64,000 nucleotides of DNA from Sclerodactyla briareus (Eukaryota > Echinodermata > Holothuroidea > Dendrochirotida > Sclerodactylidae): contig JAODTK010003176.1 in NCBI GenBank assembly GCA_026419785.1, positions 62,001-126,000 on the forward strand, given 5' to 3'. A program made the position numbers and the translations under genes. The notes below the pieces were generated by a model. The model was given only the letters and a program-made list of their open reading frames with translations, was not told the DNA's origin and ran no database searches. Within the stretch, counting starts at the first letter, position 1. Each line of letters opens with the position of its first letter. This document shows positions 35,850 through 46,499 of this stretch, one piece after another.

Positions 35850-36540
35850 GTGTGATGGTGTGAGCGCGAGTAGTACGAAGTACCACGGCGCTGGGCCCTA
35901 GAACGTTGTGTGTCATGTTCTCAGCGCAGCCTAGACTCTTCAGCTAGCTCTGAATGTGCAGCTGGGCTCAATAGTATCTTTAACGACTTGTGCTGGTGTT
36001 AATTATGTACTGTACTGGGTAGCAGTTCTTGCTACAATTCGATGTGCAAGACTATGGCATGGCAGTGCATTGCAACAGTACAACTTGTGTTCTGTGTCAG
36101 CGCGCTGCTTCAACTTCGTGCTCACCTTCTCCTTCTTAGTCTTGAATGCCTAAACCCACGGCGAGTTAGGTATCACTGATCCTTACACTTCTCTGGCCCG
36201 TTTTCAGATAGGCCTAGGCCTAACCTAGGATAGGCCTATTCCCTAACTCTTTCGTCTAGGCCTAAGTAACGTAGGCTAGGATGCATAAGGGTGGCAAAAC
36301 TAGCCTACCCGTAACACCTGATACTGATAGGGATTTGTCTCTTCAAGAACGCACATTGGGGACAAGGACGTCATTTGTGGATCCTATGGTGGGAGAGGGG
36401 TTTGTTTTGCTTCAGTGGGCAAACCGGCGTCTCCTGTGACCATTACTCTAATGTCCCATAGGTCAGTATGTCTATAGCGCTAACCAATGCTAAACCCAAC
36501 TTTACACAGCCGGCGCGCTATTTTTGACTTTGTGTAGGCA
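35850..36540. promoter_or_regulatory. CpG-rich flank upstream of gene B, with TAGGCCTA-rich DNA
   Basis: Directly 5' of the candidate start exon on the minus strand; no TATA box is seen. Bases 36,205-36,280 carry repeated AGGCCTA in both orientations, with related 'taggctaggctagcctac' near 35,590. Promoter role is inferred from position only. Confidence 0.3.
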
Positions 36541-36549
36541 AAATCTCAA

Positions 36550-37850
36550 TTTGACTTTAGTGTGTGGAATTTGGTGTTTTTAACCTGTGCTGTGCCTTTT
36601 TCTTTTTGGCCCCCGCCTCTCGGTGGAAGAAAGGCTTCGCCTCAAAATTTTTTTGGAGGAGGGGGGAGACACTTTAGTCTCCATACCCCAGTACTATCCA
36701 CTTGCACATCGATGCCAAGATGGCACAAGAAGGGTGCTCCGAAAAGTGGCCTGTTTGTGGCAAAATTCTCTTGACTTAGTGTGTAATTTTACCTTAGGTG
36801 CTTTTCTTTTTTTGCCCCTCCCGCATCACGAAGGCACCAGCCCCTGATTCTCTAGACCGGATACGCTACTTAGGCTTTATACCATGGTACATCCCCACTC
36901 CCTTGAATGCACGGTGGCACCGGAGGAGTGCCCTAAAAAGTGTTTTTTGTGCAAAGCTCGCTCATACATGACTTTGTGTAGGAAAATCCCATTGACTTTT
37001 AGTTGTTGGAATTGATGTTTAACACCTGTGCGGTGCTTTATTTTGGGCCCCTCTCGGTGGAGACAGGCTTAGCCTCAACATTTTTGGAGGGAGGGGAGAC
37101 ACCTTAGCTTCTATACCCCCGTACTAGCCCTTGTGACACGATGCCAATATGGCACAACGGAGGGGTGCTCTCCCGAAAAGTGCCCTGTTGTGCAAAATTC
37201 TCTCTCCCATTGACTTAGTGTGTAATGTTTTACCTGTGAGGTGCTCCTTCTTTTATTTGCCCTCCCCCTCACAAAAGGCCCCAGCCCACTGATTCTTCAG
37301 AGACGAATAGGCTACTTACCTTTATACCATGGTACCATCCCCACTCCTTGAATGCCACGGTGCACCCGGGAGAGTGCCCTAACAAGTGTTTCTTTGTGCA
37401 AAGTTATCTCATTGCTTTGTGTAGGAAAATCCATTGGACTTAGTGCGTGGAATTTGGCATTTTAAACTGTGAGTTGCTTTTTGTTTTGGGTCCCCTCTCG
37501 GTGAACGAAGGGCTCAGCCTCAATATTTTTTAAGGGAGGGGGAAGACACCTTAGCTCTATAACCCCATTCCCATCCACTCGTGCACCGACACCAAGATAT
37601 CGAAAGAAGGGCGTCTGAAAAGTGACTGTTATTCAATATTCCCTATGGACTTTGTTTGTAACATTACCTGTGAGGTGCTTTTCGTTTTTTTCCCCTCCCC
37701 GTACAACGCCTCCAGCGCCCACCGATTCTCCAGGACCAAGACACTACTTATTTATCCATGGCACCATCCCCACGTCCCTTGGATGCCACCAGGGCACCGG
37801 GAGAGGCCCTAAAAGTGCTATTTGTGCAAAATGCTCCCTAGACTTAGTGT
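36550..37850 (+). repeat. Forward arm of a large inverted tandem array (~235-base monomer)
   Basis: Successive copies share 'gaatttggtgttt.aacctgtg.ggtgc', 'ccctctcggtgga', 'ggagacaccttag', 'gatgccaagatgg', 'aaaagtg.cctgtttgtg' and 'gacttagtgtgtaat'. Two alternating monomer types give a higher-order period near 465 bases. Short ORFs here follow the repeat and are not genes. Confidence 0.9.
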
Positions 37851-37864
37851 GTGATGTCAATAGG

Positions 37865-39165
37865 AGCTTTGCACAATGGCGCTGTTTAGGGCATTCTCCT
37901 GGATCATGCATCTTGGCATGGAACATGTGAGGAGGTACCAGATTAAAAGCTAAGACTTCATTCGACTCTGAGAGAAATCATGGGCTGAGCCATTCCGTGA
38001 CGGGAGGGAGGGCAAAAAAGAGGAGGCAAAAAAAAAGCACCTCACATGTAACATAACACACAAATCAATGGAGAATTTTGGCACAACATGCCACTTTTTG
38101 AGCGTCTCCTTGCGCCATCCTGGCGTTGTTGTACGAGTCGATGCTACTGGGGTATAAAGCTGAGGTGTCTTCCCCATCCCCGAAATTTTTTTGGGGGGTT
38201 AGCCTTCCTTACCGAGAGGGGTCAAAAACAAAAAGCACCTCACAGGTAAAACGACAAATTTCCACACACTAAGTCAAGGGATTTTTCCTACACAAAGTCA
38301 ATGGGAGCTCTTTGCACAAATAGCACTTTTTAGGCACTCTTCCCGGTGCCACAGTGGCGTCCAAGGACGTGGGGATGGTAACCATGGTATAAAGCTGAGT
38401 AGCGTTATTCTGTCTTTGGAGATTCAGTGGGCTGGGGCTTTTGGATGGGAAGGGGCCAAAACGAAAAGCACCTCACAGGTAACTTACACACTAAGTCCTG
38501 GATAATTTTTGCACAATGCCACTTTTTAGGGCGCTCGCCCTGTGGCCATTGTGGCGGTCAAATCATGTGGGGATGGTACCGTGGTAATAAAGCTAAGTAG
38601 CGTCTTTGGTATCCGAAAGAGTCAGTGGCTGAGTGTTTTGTGACAGGAAGGGGGCAAAAAACGAAAAAGCACCTGGTTCACAGGTAATTTACCCCCAAAG
38701 TCAATGTCGACATTTTTGCACAACCTACACTTTTCTTAGCGCCTCTCTCGCGGCCATTTTGGCGTGGTGCCAAGTGGATGGTACTGAGGTATAAAGCTAA
38801 GGGTCTTCCCCCTCTCCTATCAATCTTTAGTCATGATGAAAGCCTTCTTCACCGATCGAGAGGGGCCCAGAAACAAAAAGCACCTCCACAGTAACTGCCG
38901 AATTTCCCCACCAAGCCATGGGATTTTTCCTACACAAAGTCCATGGAAGCATTTTTGCACGAATAACACTAGGTTAGGGCAATCTCCGCGCCATCTTGGC
39001 GTCAAAGCACTCGGGATGGTACAATGTGTAAAGGCTAAGTAGCCTCTTTCGGCTCTGAGAGATCAGTGCTGGCCAATCCTGTGACCGGAGGGAGCACAAA
39101 CGAAGAGCACCTCACAGGTAATTTACACACTAAGTCAATGGAGAATTTCACACCAAGTCATGCAG
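37865..39165 (-). repeat. Reverse arm of the inverted tandem array
   Basis: The same monomers in reverse orientation: 'aaaaagcacctcacaggtaa', 'cacactaagtcaatggagaa', 'tttttgcacaa', 'ccactttttaggg', 'gccatcttggcgtc', 'ggtataaagctaag'. The turn-round lies at about 37,850-37,865, with matching 'tttgtgcaaaatgctcc' and 'aggagctttgcacaa' on either side of a roughly 16-base spacer. Confidence 0.9.
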
Positions 39166-39189
39166 TTTTGGACTTCGGGGTTTACCCTC

Positions 39190-40600
39190 CGTACTCGCTA
39201 TAGACCCTTCTCCCTAGGTTGAGGGTCCTTGGTTGTAAAAGTGGAGGCATGACCATTAAAGGTAAATCGGTCTGTGTTTAAATTGGGAAATTGGGTCTCC
39301 CACACGGGGACTTGGTTGTTTTAAATATCTATGCACCCAATCAGCCGAGCAGAGGAATGATTTTTTTTGCACCACTTGCTTCTTCCGTGCTGGTACTGCT
39401 AAGTGTATCTTAGGCCAGGTGGTGACTTCACACTGTGTAACTGAATATTTTTGTTGATAGACAATTAGGCCTATGGGTGTCCTCATCTAGTTGTGAGGGT
39501 ACGCCTGTTTGAATGCCTTCACTGATCCCTCAATCTGACCGTTTGTGGCCTGTTACTTGGCCATAGCAAAATGATTTTGGACGCTCCGGTTGGACGTTTT
39601 TATATCCCCATGTCCTTCTAATGCTTCAGAATCAGATGGTCTATAAAGCCTTGTCTGTTGTCTGATCATGATGCGGTGTTTCTTTCCTTACAGTTGTTTA
39701 GTTCCTTCCGTGTAGGTCCGGGTCGGTGGAACCTAAACACAGATGTTTTGTCATAAAATAGTTTTGAGGACCAGTTCAAGTCTAGTAATGAGTGGTGGCA
39801 GACTCTTAAGCCGGCTGACTCATCGTTAGGGTAAGAGTGGTGAGAGTGTAAAATCTCTCATTATGGATTTTGCTGTGAGTTTGTTGCCAATAGGTCTCGC
39901 AGAAGAGAGAAGAGTTTAATTCTCTTCGCCGGAGGCCAGGCCAGTGGTCCTCTTTGGTCGCTGTCCATGCTGCAGAGATAATCTGAATGGGAAGATTGCA
40001 CCTCTACTACTCTACTCTCTACTCGGGTCCAAGCTAAGGTCCAGTGTATTGAGGCTGGGGAGAAGCCGAATTTTAAGTTTCTATCACGATACAAGTGAGG
40101 AGGTAACGGACAGGAAAATTAAGGCTGTCTTTGTTCTAGTGGTGTGGTTGTGGGATCCAAGCTCCAGAAGGTCACGGACGTCTTTTAACATTTTTACCCT
40201 GTCTCTTATTCTGTTCTGCCGGTGAGTGGTTTGAGGTGTCTCTTCTCTCTCCAACCCCCCTTTGTGTTGGGTGGGTCTGGGAGGCCATGCCTACGGCTGA
40301 GGAGAATTTTGCCCTTGGAGCTCCCTGTCTGCAAGCGACTGTGAAGGCTGTTGGTGCAATGGGAAATGGTAAGGTCCTCTGGCACTGACGGGCTTTTGCT
40401 CACTTTTATGAATCTTTTCTGTCTTAGTTGGTCCATATTAGTGTTTGCTTCTCATGGGTTCCTCGCAGAGGACTGGAAATTCTTTTGCTCCCAAGGCTGG
40501 AGAACCCTCTCAGCTCATTTTCATGGGCCCCCGTGGAAATGGGCTGACTTATTTCGCCTAATGGTTTGTGCGCCAGGTTTGCTCCATTGTACTCTTCACA
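39190..40600 (+). pseudogene. Degenerate Tx1/L1-like LINE ORF2, 5' part
   Basis: Plus-strand frames in order: GDLVVLNIYAPNQPS (endonuclease strand), a DHD-type 'SDHDAVF' segment near 39,665, RVGPGRWNLNTD (about 39,720), AGEKPNFKFLS (the 'EEGEKPTRFF' linker block, about 40,060), KAVGAMGNGK and GTDGLLLTF (start of the RT 'NGKSPGxDGxPxEFY' motif, 40,340-40,410). This order fits Tx1/L1-clade ORF2. Stops and frameshifts are frequent, and the catalytic RT core is missing. Confidence 0.6.
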
Positions 40601-40609
40601 TGTTAAGTC

Positions 40610-41140
40610 CTTCTTCCTTCTTTGTCTTTGCACTGCTGTACGAGTAAAAATAAACAAACAAAAGACGAAATCTCCTTATTCCTGAAAGCCATTTATTGGC
40701 TCAGCTCATGGCTTGTATTATTAAATACCACATACCACAATTTATTATAGGGATGCTAAAGTGTGCAGTTTACTATTTTGTCAAATTTCGCAGACTGGTA
40801 CGCCTCACACTTCCAGCTGTCCTGATTGTGACAGTGGCCAAATCAGCTCATCAGAGTTCACCTTTTGGCATTTCCACGTCACATGTTAAGAGGAAGAAAT
40901 AAGATAATTTACAACACATTTTCTTTTATGCAATATATATACATTTTAATTTCGTGGTTTTCCATCAAATTGTACATAATAACTCAGATTTTCCATACAC
41001 TCCCTTCTCCCTAAAGGAAAAGTTGGGGGCATGGTCCCCGTGAAAAAAGCTGTTTTGGTTGAAAATCTTCCTGCTTTTTCTGTCCTAATGAAGGTTTTCG
41101 ATTCCCCTTGTTGAAGTCAGAGGATTCTATGCAGTCATTA
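40610..41140. other. Non-coding stretch
   Basis: No feature recognised between the LINE remains and the next array. Confidence 0.3.
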
Positions 41141-41149
41141 CAGTGTGTG

Positions 41150-42260
41150 TCTGTGTATTGACGCCCAGCTTGTATTTACACAAGATTTCGACCACACCTG
41201 ATGTATCAAGCTCATATTTGGTATGTGGTTCCCCATGATGAGTACATGATGTTTTGGGGTTGGGTTGAAGGCCAATCTGAGGTCAACAGAGGTCAATGTC
41301 TTAAACCCTTGTGAACACGATCGTCCAGATTGTTGTCCAATCGATGAATTTGTTTAATAGCTTTTTCTTATGGAAGTACAGGAACCCCCATTGTTTTTTG
41401 AGTTCAAGGTCGGTGTGACTTTGATCAAAATTATGAAATTTGTGAAATTGGAATTTTGGCTTGTAACACGAAAACTCGATCCCACCTGGATGATGAAGCT
41501 CATGTGTTTTCCCATGATGAGTACTGAAGCCTGCTGTCCTTGGGGTCAGGTCAGAGTCATCTGAGGTCAACAAGGTCAAAGTCTGAAAACCTTTTCAACA
41601 CATGAGGTCCAGAATGGTTGGTCGGGTCAGTTAATTTGGTGTATAGCACACTTACGGGGAGTACAGGACCCTATTTTTTTTGGTTCAGGTCGGAGGTCAA
41701 TTTTGGTCAAAAATTTGAAATTCGTGGAGAGTCAATATTTTGGCCAATTTTCTTGTAAACATGATAACGTACCCCACCTGGATTGATGAAGCTCATACTT
41801 GATATGTGTGTTTCCCCATGATGAGTAAATGAACCCTATTGTTTTGGGGTCAGGTCAGAGATCACCAGAGGTCAAAGTCTGAAAACCTTGTAAACACGAT
41901 AAGTCCAGAACACTTGGTCTGATCAAGTTGAAATTTGGTGTGCAGCTTTCTTATGGGGAGTACGGGAACCTATCGCTTGGTATTGGTTGGGGTGAAATTT
42001 TGGTCAAAAATAGTAAAAAATTTGAGAAGTCAATATTTTGGCAAATATGGCTTGTAAGCTCGATAATTGATTGCACCTGGATGGATGAAGTCCATACTTG
42101 ATATATGTGTTCCCCAAGATGAGTACAGGAACCTATTGTTTTGGGGTCAGGTCAGAGATCACCAGAGGTCAAAGTCTGAAAACCTTGTAAACACGATAAG
42201 TCCAGAACACTTGGTCTGATCAAGTTGAAATTTGGTGTATAGCTGGATAGCTGTGAATAG
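41150..42260 (+). repeat. ~295-base tandem array, about four units
   Basis: 'cacctggatgatgaagctcat' equivalents occur at about 41,192, 41,482, 41,775 and 42,074. Units also share 'ccccatgatgagta', 'ttttggggtcaggtcag', 'aggtcaaagtctgaaaacc', 'aacacgataagtccagaa' and 'tcaagttgaaatttggtgt'. Diverged copies lie at 7.6-8.3 kb and 59.6-59.8 kb. Confidence 0.9.
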
Positions 42261-42269
42261 TCAATATTT

Positions 42270-42780
42270 TGGCCAATTGTGTCCTTAACCCTATTTTTAA
42301 GGGTAATTTTGGAGGCCAAAGTACAGATTGATTTGAATTGTCAGGATATGAGGTCCATATCATTATTAGCTAGTGAAGCATATGGGGTGTTGGGGTCACC
42401 AGCCAAATTGCATCTTCTCCCACAGATCTATTTGGATATTTTTTATACTGTTGGGTCAATGACACATTGCATGTGGTGTTCAGAATGGGGGTCAGTTACG
42501 GCATCCCAGTTTGTTGTTGTAACAATTATGAACTGTTGGTTCTCTAATTACGAAAAAGACGTTTCTTTCATTTTGAGATCATGTCTCAGTCTATTTCGGC
42601 CAGGGAGCTACTGTAAAGATACGATGACTAAGTTTTCATGGAGAAGGATCTGGTCGTCATTTAATAAGGAAACAATTCCATGGCACCTCTATTGCAAAGT
42701 GTTAGACTGGGAATAATGCACTCACAAATTGGGAACATGTTTTGCCATGTCCTAATTTAGCCAATTATTTGTTTCTCTCT
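42270..42780. other. Non-coding stretch ahead of a candidate exon
   Basis: A 145-codon open frame (42,279-42,716) runs out of the repeat array. It resembles nothing I know and has no splice context, so I do not call it a gene. Confidence 0.3.
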
Positions 42781-42782
42781 AG

Positions 42783-42914
42783 TCTACAGCCAGTACCCTG
42801 CTGTGCCACCGATCTCTCTCTTGGAGACCATGGAGCCTCGCATACCCGACAGCACGTTCTTAACTGTTCCTTCTCATCCTGGTACAACTGTTTCTGTCAA
42901 GTTTCCATTCCAAG
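42783..42914 (+). CDS. Candidate exon of an unrecognised plus-strand gene
   Basis: A strong acceptor (TTATTTGTTTCTCTCTAG) and a good donor (CCAAG|GTGGGT) enclose exactly 132 bases open in one frame: YSQYPAVPPISLLETMEPRI, later FLTVPSHPGTTVSVKFPFQ. Pro-, Ser- and Thr-rich beta-strand text suggests an extracellular domain. Codon texture is clearly protein-like. It enters with one base carried over and leaves with one. No family was recognised. Confidence 0.52.
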
Positions 42915-42996
42915 GTGGGTTACACAGCACTGCTGAGTGATGATTATTAACTTTTAATACTTGCTTAGGAGGACAACTGCAGGCTTGGACACAATA

Positions 42997-43250
42997 GAGG
43001 TTATAATAATAATAATAATAACTAGGCTTATATAGCGCAAACTCCATCAAAAAAGTTGTTCAATGCTCTTTACGGGTGCTGAGAGTGCAGTGGAAACATT
43101 AGGACTGGGAAAAAAGAAAAGTTTTCAGACTACGTCTGAAAAGATCAATAGAGTCAAGGGACCTCAAATCAACAGGGAGTTCCATAAGCGGGAAACAGTT
43201 AATAAAGCTACGGTCACCATTGTTTTTGTTCGAGACTGGGGAACCTGAAG
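42997..43250 (-). repeat. Interspersed repeat with (AAT)n end and 'tatatagcgc' core
   Basis: Starts with a run of ATA triplets, then 'cttatatagcgcaaact', 'ttcagactacgtctgaaaag' and 'gttccataagcgg'. Related cores occur at 55,630 and 60,720; such elements are SINE-like and common in marine invertebrates. Confidence 0.6.
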
Positions 43251-43514
43251 TTGATTGTTGAAGATGGGAGCGAACAGGTCTGTTGTATGTGGGGAATGGA
43301 AAATCATAACTGTATGTCCAAAACCCATTTCAATAGGAAGTTCTTGTGGAGTTATTGCCATTCAAAGGTGTGGTTATTATGCATAGAAATTAGGTAGAAT
43401 TTCTATTGCACAATAATGCATGATGTCACAGTTGAACAACATGATAATAATGTTAGGTATTCGATTGTTCCTTGTGTGGAATTCCATTCAGCCTATATTT
43501 GTTTTTATTTTAAG

Positions 43515-43745
43515 TCCATCTTTCCAGCCACGAAGCTGTAGTAATCTGTTGTATTGACTGATACGAATACTATAACTGGAAACAAATTCTGGTGAAACGA
43601 TAGTGTTCGGTCAAAAATTCATAATTTTGTGGAATAGGTCCCTTGGCGAAAACAGTACATTTGTGCAGCTGGCCAGCCTTTTTGAAAATTTGCGGGCTGG
43701 TCACCATTTTCTCCAAGAATAGAAATGATTTGATGCTGTAATATA
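43515..43745. repeat. Dispersed repeat, copy 1 (partner at 60.47 kb)
   Basis: Shares with 60,470-60,685 the phrases 'tgtattgactg', 'aggtcc.ttg..gaaa..gta', 'tttgt...gctg.ccagc' and 'aatagaaatgatttgatgct' in the same order and strand. Confidence 0.65.
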
Positions 43746-43759
43746 TTCGGGCTGATTGA

Positions 43760-44325
43760 AGAAAGTGCAATTGGATTAAATCACTGTCGAGTCAAAGCCA
43801 AAGCGGAATTGCAGAGACCTACAATACTATTGTACATCTGTATCTGATTTGACATTATCAGGGCAAAGCCAGTTTTCTTCCTGCAGAATGTTTTGATAGA
43901 TAACCTTGTTTGTGGATATACAAGGTTGTTAGTCAACAAAGCTGAATGGTGGATCCAAAAATGGATGAAATTCGCATGGGGTTAAATAGGAGGTTGAATG
44001 AGTGGGTGACGGAGTGAATGACGGCCTGTTTACACTGGTCCATTTTGCATAGCTGTTGTTGCACATTTGCCTGACACATTTTGCCGACCTACCTGGACGC
44101 AATCCTTTTTGTACACTGATCATTAGAGCTTCGGACATATCTTCCCAATATTAGATGGTGAATTATTACAACAGTTGCAACCCCATGTATCGCAACATGT
44201 TGCCCTCTTGTTTACACGCATCTGTATACACTGTAGCATTTCGGAACAAGGCGTTTCAGCAATATATTGCACAACATGTTGTGTAAGTTTACATGGAGGT
44301 TTAACAGGAAAATATAATTTACCTT
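43760..44325. other. Non-coding stretch with CAACATGTTG palindromes
   Basis: GCAACATGTTGC at 44,193 and ACAACATGTTGT at 44,270 suggest a small transposon relic, but clear inverted ends could not be fixed. Confidence 0.3.
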
Positions 44326-44329
44326 CCAG

Positions 44330-44403
44330 CAAAATAACTTGGATGATTGGATGTTTTGTGGATCACCCACCTGTCTGGCAGATGGTATTTACCTTCCCGA
44401 TGG
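44330..44403 (+). CDS. Candidate exon, cysteine-containing, plus strand
   Basis: Acceptor TTTACCTTCCAG and ideal donor GATGG|GTGAGT bracket 74 bases. The natural frame reads QNNLDDWMFCGSPTCLADGI followed by YLPDG. Two closely spaced Cys and a Trp suggest a small extracellular disulphide module. It could belong to the same gene as the 42.8-kb exon, although the phases do not join directly, so an intermediate exon or an indel is needed. Confidence 0.42.
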
Positions 44404-44954
44404 GTGAGTATTCTGTGGATATCACACAGGCTTGGGTAAATGTGCAGGGATTCCTGGAGGGTCATAAAATGTTTTGTCCACACTCAAGAAGTTGTCAGAG
44501 TTTTGCAGCAGTTTGCCTGTTTGAAATAGCGTGTGAAATGAAAATGTAAAGCACAAAAAACCGAATTTTGGACATTTTGGGGGCCTAACACTTTAAAATG
44601 GCCTTCCTTGAACTGGGTGTATATCACAACCTAGTTTTTCTGGCCATGTGTACCATGCATTCCTCAAACCTATAATTCTTCCTAATGTTGGGTTTTTACT
44701 TGAAGTTTCCTCAGAAATGTTTTCTGAGAGACAACTCCTCAGCAAATCCAAGAAAATGTATGGATAAGACAGTCTATTCCAAATAGTCAGTTTTTGTTGA
44801 GCTCCAGCAATGGAGAGAACATGTATGGTGACCAGAAAAGATAATTGTGTGGAAATATAGTATATATAAAGTTGGGGGTGTTCATGTCTTTGATAACCTT
44901 GCATGAAAATAAAGTGCTTTCTAAGCAGTTTTATTATTTATTCTAACCCATATT

Positions 44955-45170
44955 TTGCGACCGAGTGGCTAGCACAATTGTTAAAACTAAACTTCAGCCT
45001 TCCATCCAGGAATTGGAGTTTGAATCCATGTCGGGTCATTCCAAAGACTTTGAAAATGGTATCCCTGTTGCCTTCATGCTCCACGCTCAGCAAGGAGAGG
45101 TGGGGCAGGGAACTGTTGTTTTATAGGCAGCATGTTGGGTCGGTCAGGTTCAGTGATCATTAGCCCCCCA
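44955..45170 (+). repeat. tRNA-derived SINE, plus strand
   Basis: 'GACCGAGTGGCTAGCAC' resembles a pol III box A and 'GGAGTTTGAATCC' a box B about 50 bases on. No tRNA fold is expected to be intact. The remainder is a SINE-type body. Confidence 0.55.
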
Positions 45171-45179
45171 TCGCTAGGC

Positions 45180-46260
45180 ACCAAACTCCCATCCTTTTCC
45201 AGCTCGACCTTGAACACCATTCTCCATGAGAGCCCGAACTAATTGGCACATATGGCAGTTGGCACACGTCTGCCTGGTAAATTCGATAGGTTGTGGATGG
45301 CTGGAACATCAGCACATGGCTGGAGCCGCCCTAATTTCATATTTTTTGTCACTTGAATGCATATGCTACAGGTCAAATCTAGAGCTTGGTTGGTGGTAAT
45401 TAGATTTTATAATTGATTAATAATTATAATGCATGCTACAGCATTATCAGCTCTAAACATTATTCCGTATCTTCAAGCTCCGGAGATTGGGAACTCTTCC
45501 GATTATTCAGAGAATACCGACATACAAAGGTTTGTGAATGCTTCAGCATTGTAGAGTCAAACTAATTATTCATTATTCCCCCAATTGATAACATAGTTGT
45601 GGGTCCTCCCAGCTCCCTCGATCTGTTAAGAGTATTTTCATTTTAGCGTGATATACTGCTCTTATGCAGTCGTCTCATTGAGACCTGCCTCTCAATGGTT
45701 GCTGTAGTGAAATTAGCTCAAATTGGAGCCCTGATTTCATTGAATGGGGTGTTTTTCCATATGTTTGCATGGAGGCCCTTCTGCTCCGATTCATTTTGTT
45801 GGCACGATGCCGTCTAAGACATACACGTATCTTTCATCTTCCTGAATTGACTTTCTAATGAAATGCCTGTGCCCAAGTGTTTGCATGCACACAGTGCCTT
45901 TCGCTATTACCACCGTCTACCGGGTAGAAGAACTTGGTATGTAACAAACTGCAGAAATATACAAATGCTGCTATATACCTACAGGTAAATGTTAGATTAT
46001 TATAAACTGGCTCGGTGTTATCAGGGACAATCGGGTGTTGAGAAATTAGGGTGAAACAGGGCCATTGAATTGTCACTGGATCCACCATATGTAAAATATG
46101 TAAGAATATGTAATGAAAAGAGAAACTAACATTGGCCTTGCTGGTCAATTTCACTAAAATCATCAGGAGTCCAAAAGTAAAAATAGCTCTCAAAAAAACT
46201 GTCGCTGGTATGCCCGTTTGGGGGGTTAGCTCCAACCAGCTATGCTTGTTAGCTATTGGA
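45180..46260. other. Non-coding stretch
   Basis: No supported gene. A 126-codon minus-strand frame (46,235-45,855) resembles nothing I know. Confidence 0.3.
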
Positions 46261-46275
46261 ATCGTATATCACTCT

Positions 46276-46380
46276 ACTACCTCCTGCCTGCGCCTGCCTG
46301 CCGGCCTGCCTGCCTGCCGGCCGGCCGCCGGACCGCCGACTGACCGACCGACCGACCGACTGACCGACCGCCGACCTCCG
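46276..46380 (+). repeat. CCTG / CCGG / GACC tetranucleotide simple repeats
   Basis: CCTGCCTG-type units pass into GCCGGCC and then into repeated GACC/GACT. A short degenerate minisatellite ('gatgccac.gtc.ttctg') follows to about 46,500. Confidence 0.9.
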
Positions 46381-46499
46381 TGCACGGTCATTCTGCGTGT
46401 GGCCACGGTCATTGCGATGCCACCTACCTACGATGCCACGGTCCTTTCTGATTCTGCGATGTGCCACTGTCATTTCTGCGATGGATGTGACCAACTTGG

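Noticed and set aside
42279..42716. 145-codon plus-strand frame
   Set aside because: It starts inside the 41-kb repeat, has no recognisable domain and no splice signals.
45855..46235. 126-codon minus-strand frame as a membrane protein
   Set aside because: Hydrophobicity is unremarkable for AT-rich DNA, and there is no paired splice site or homology.
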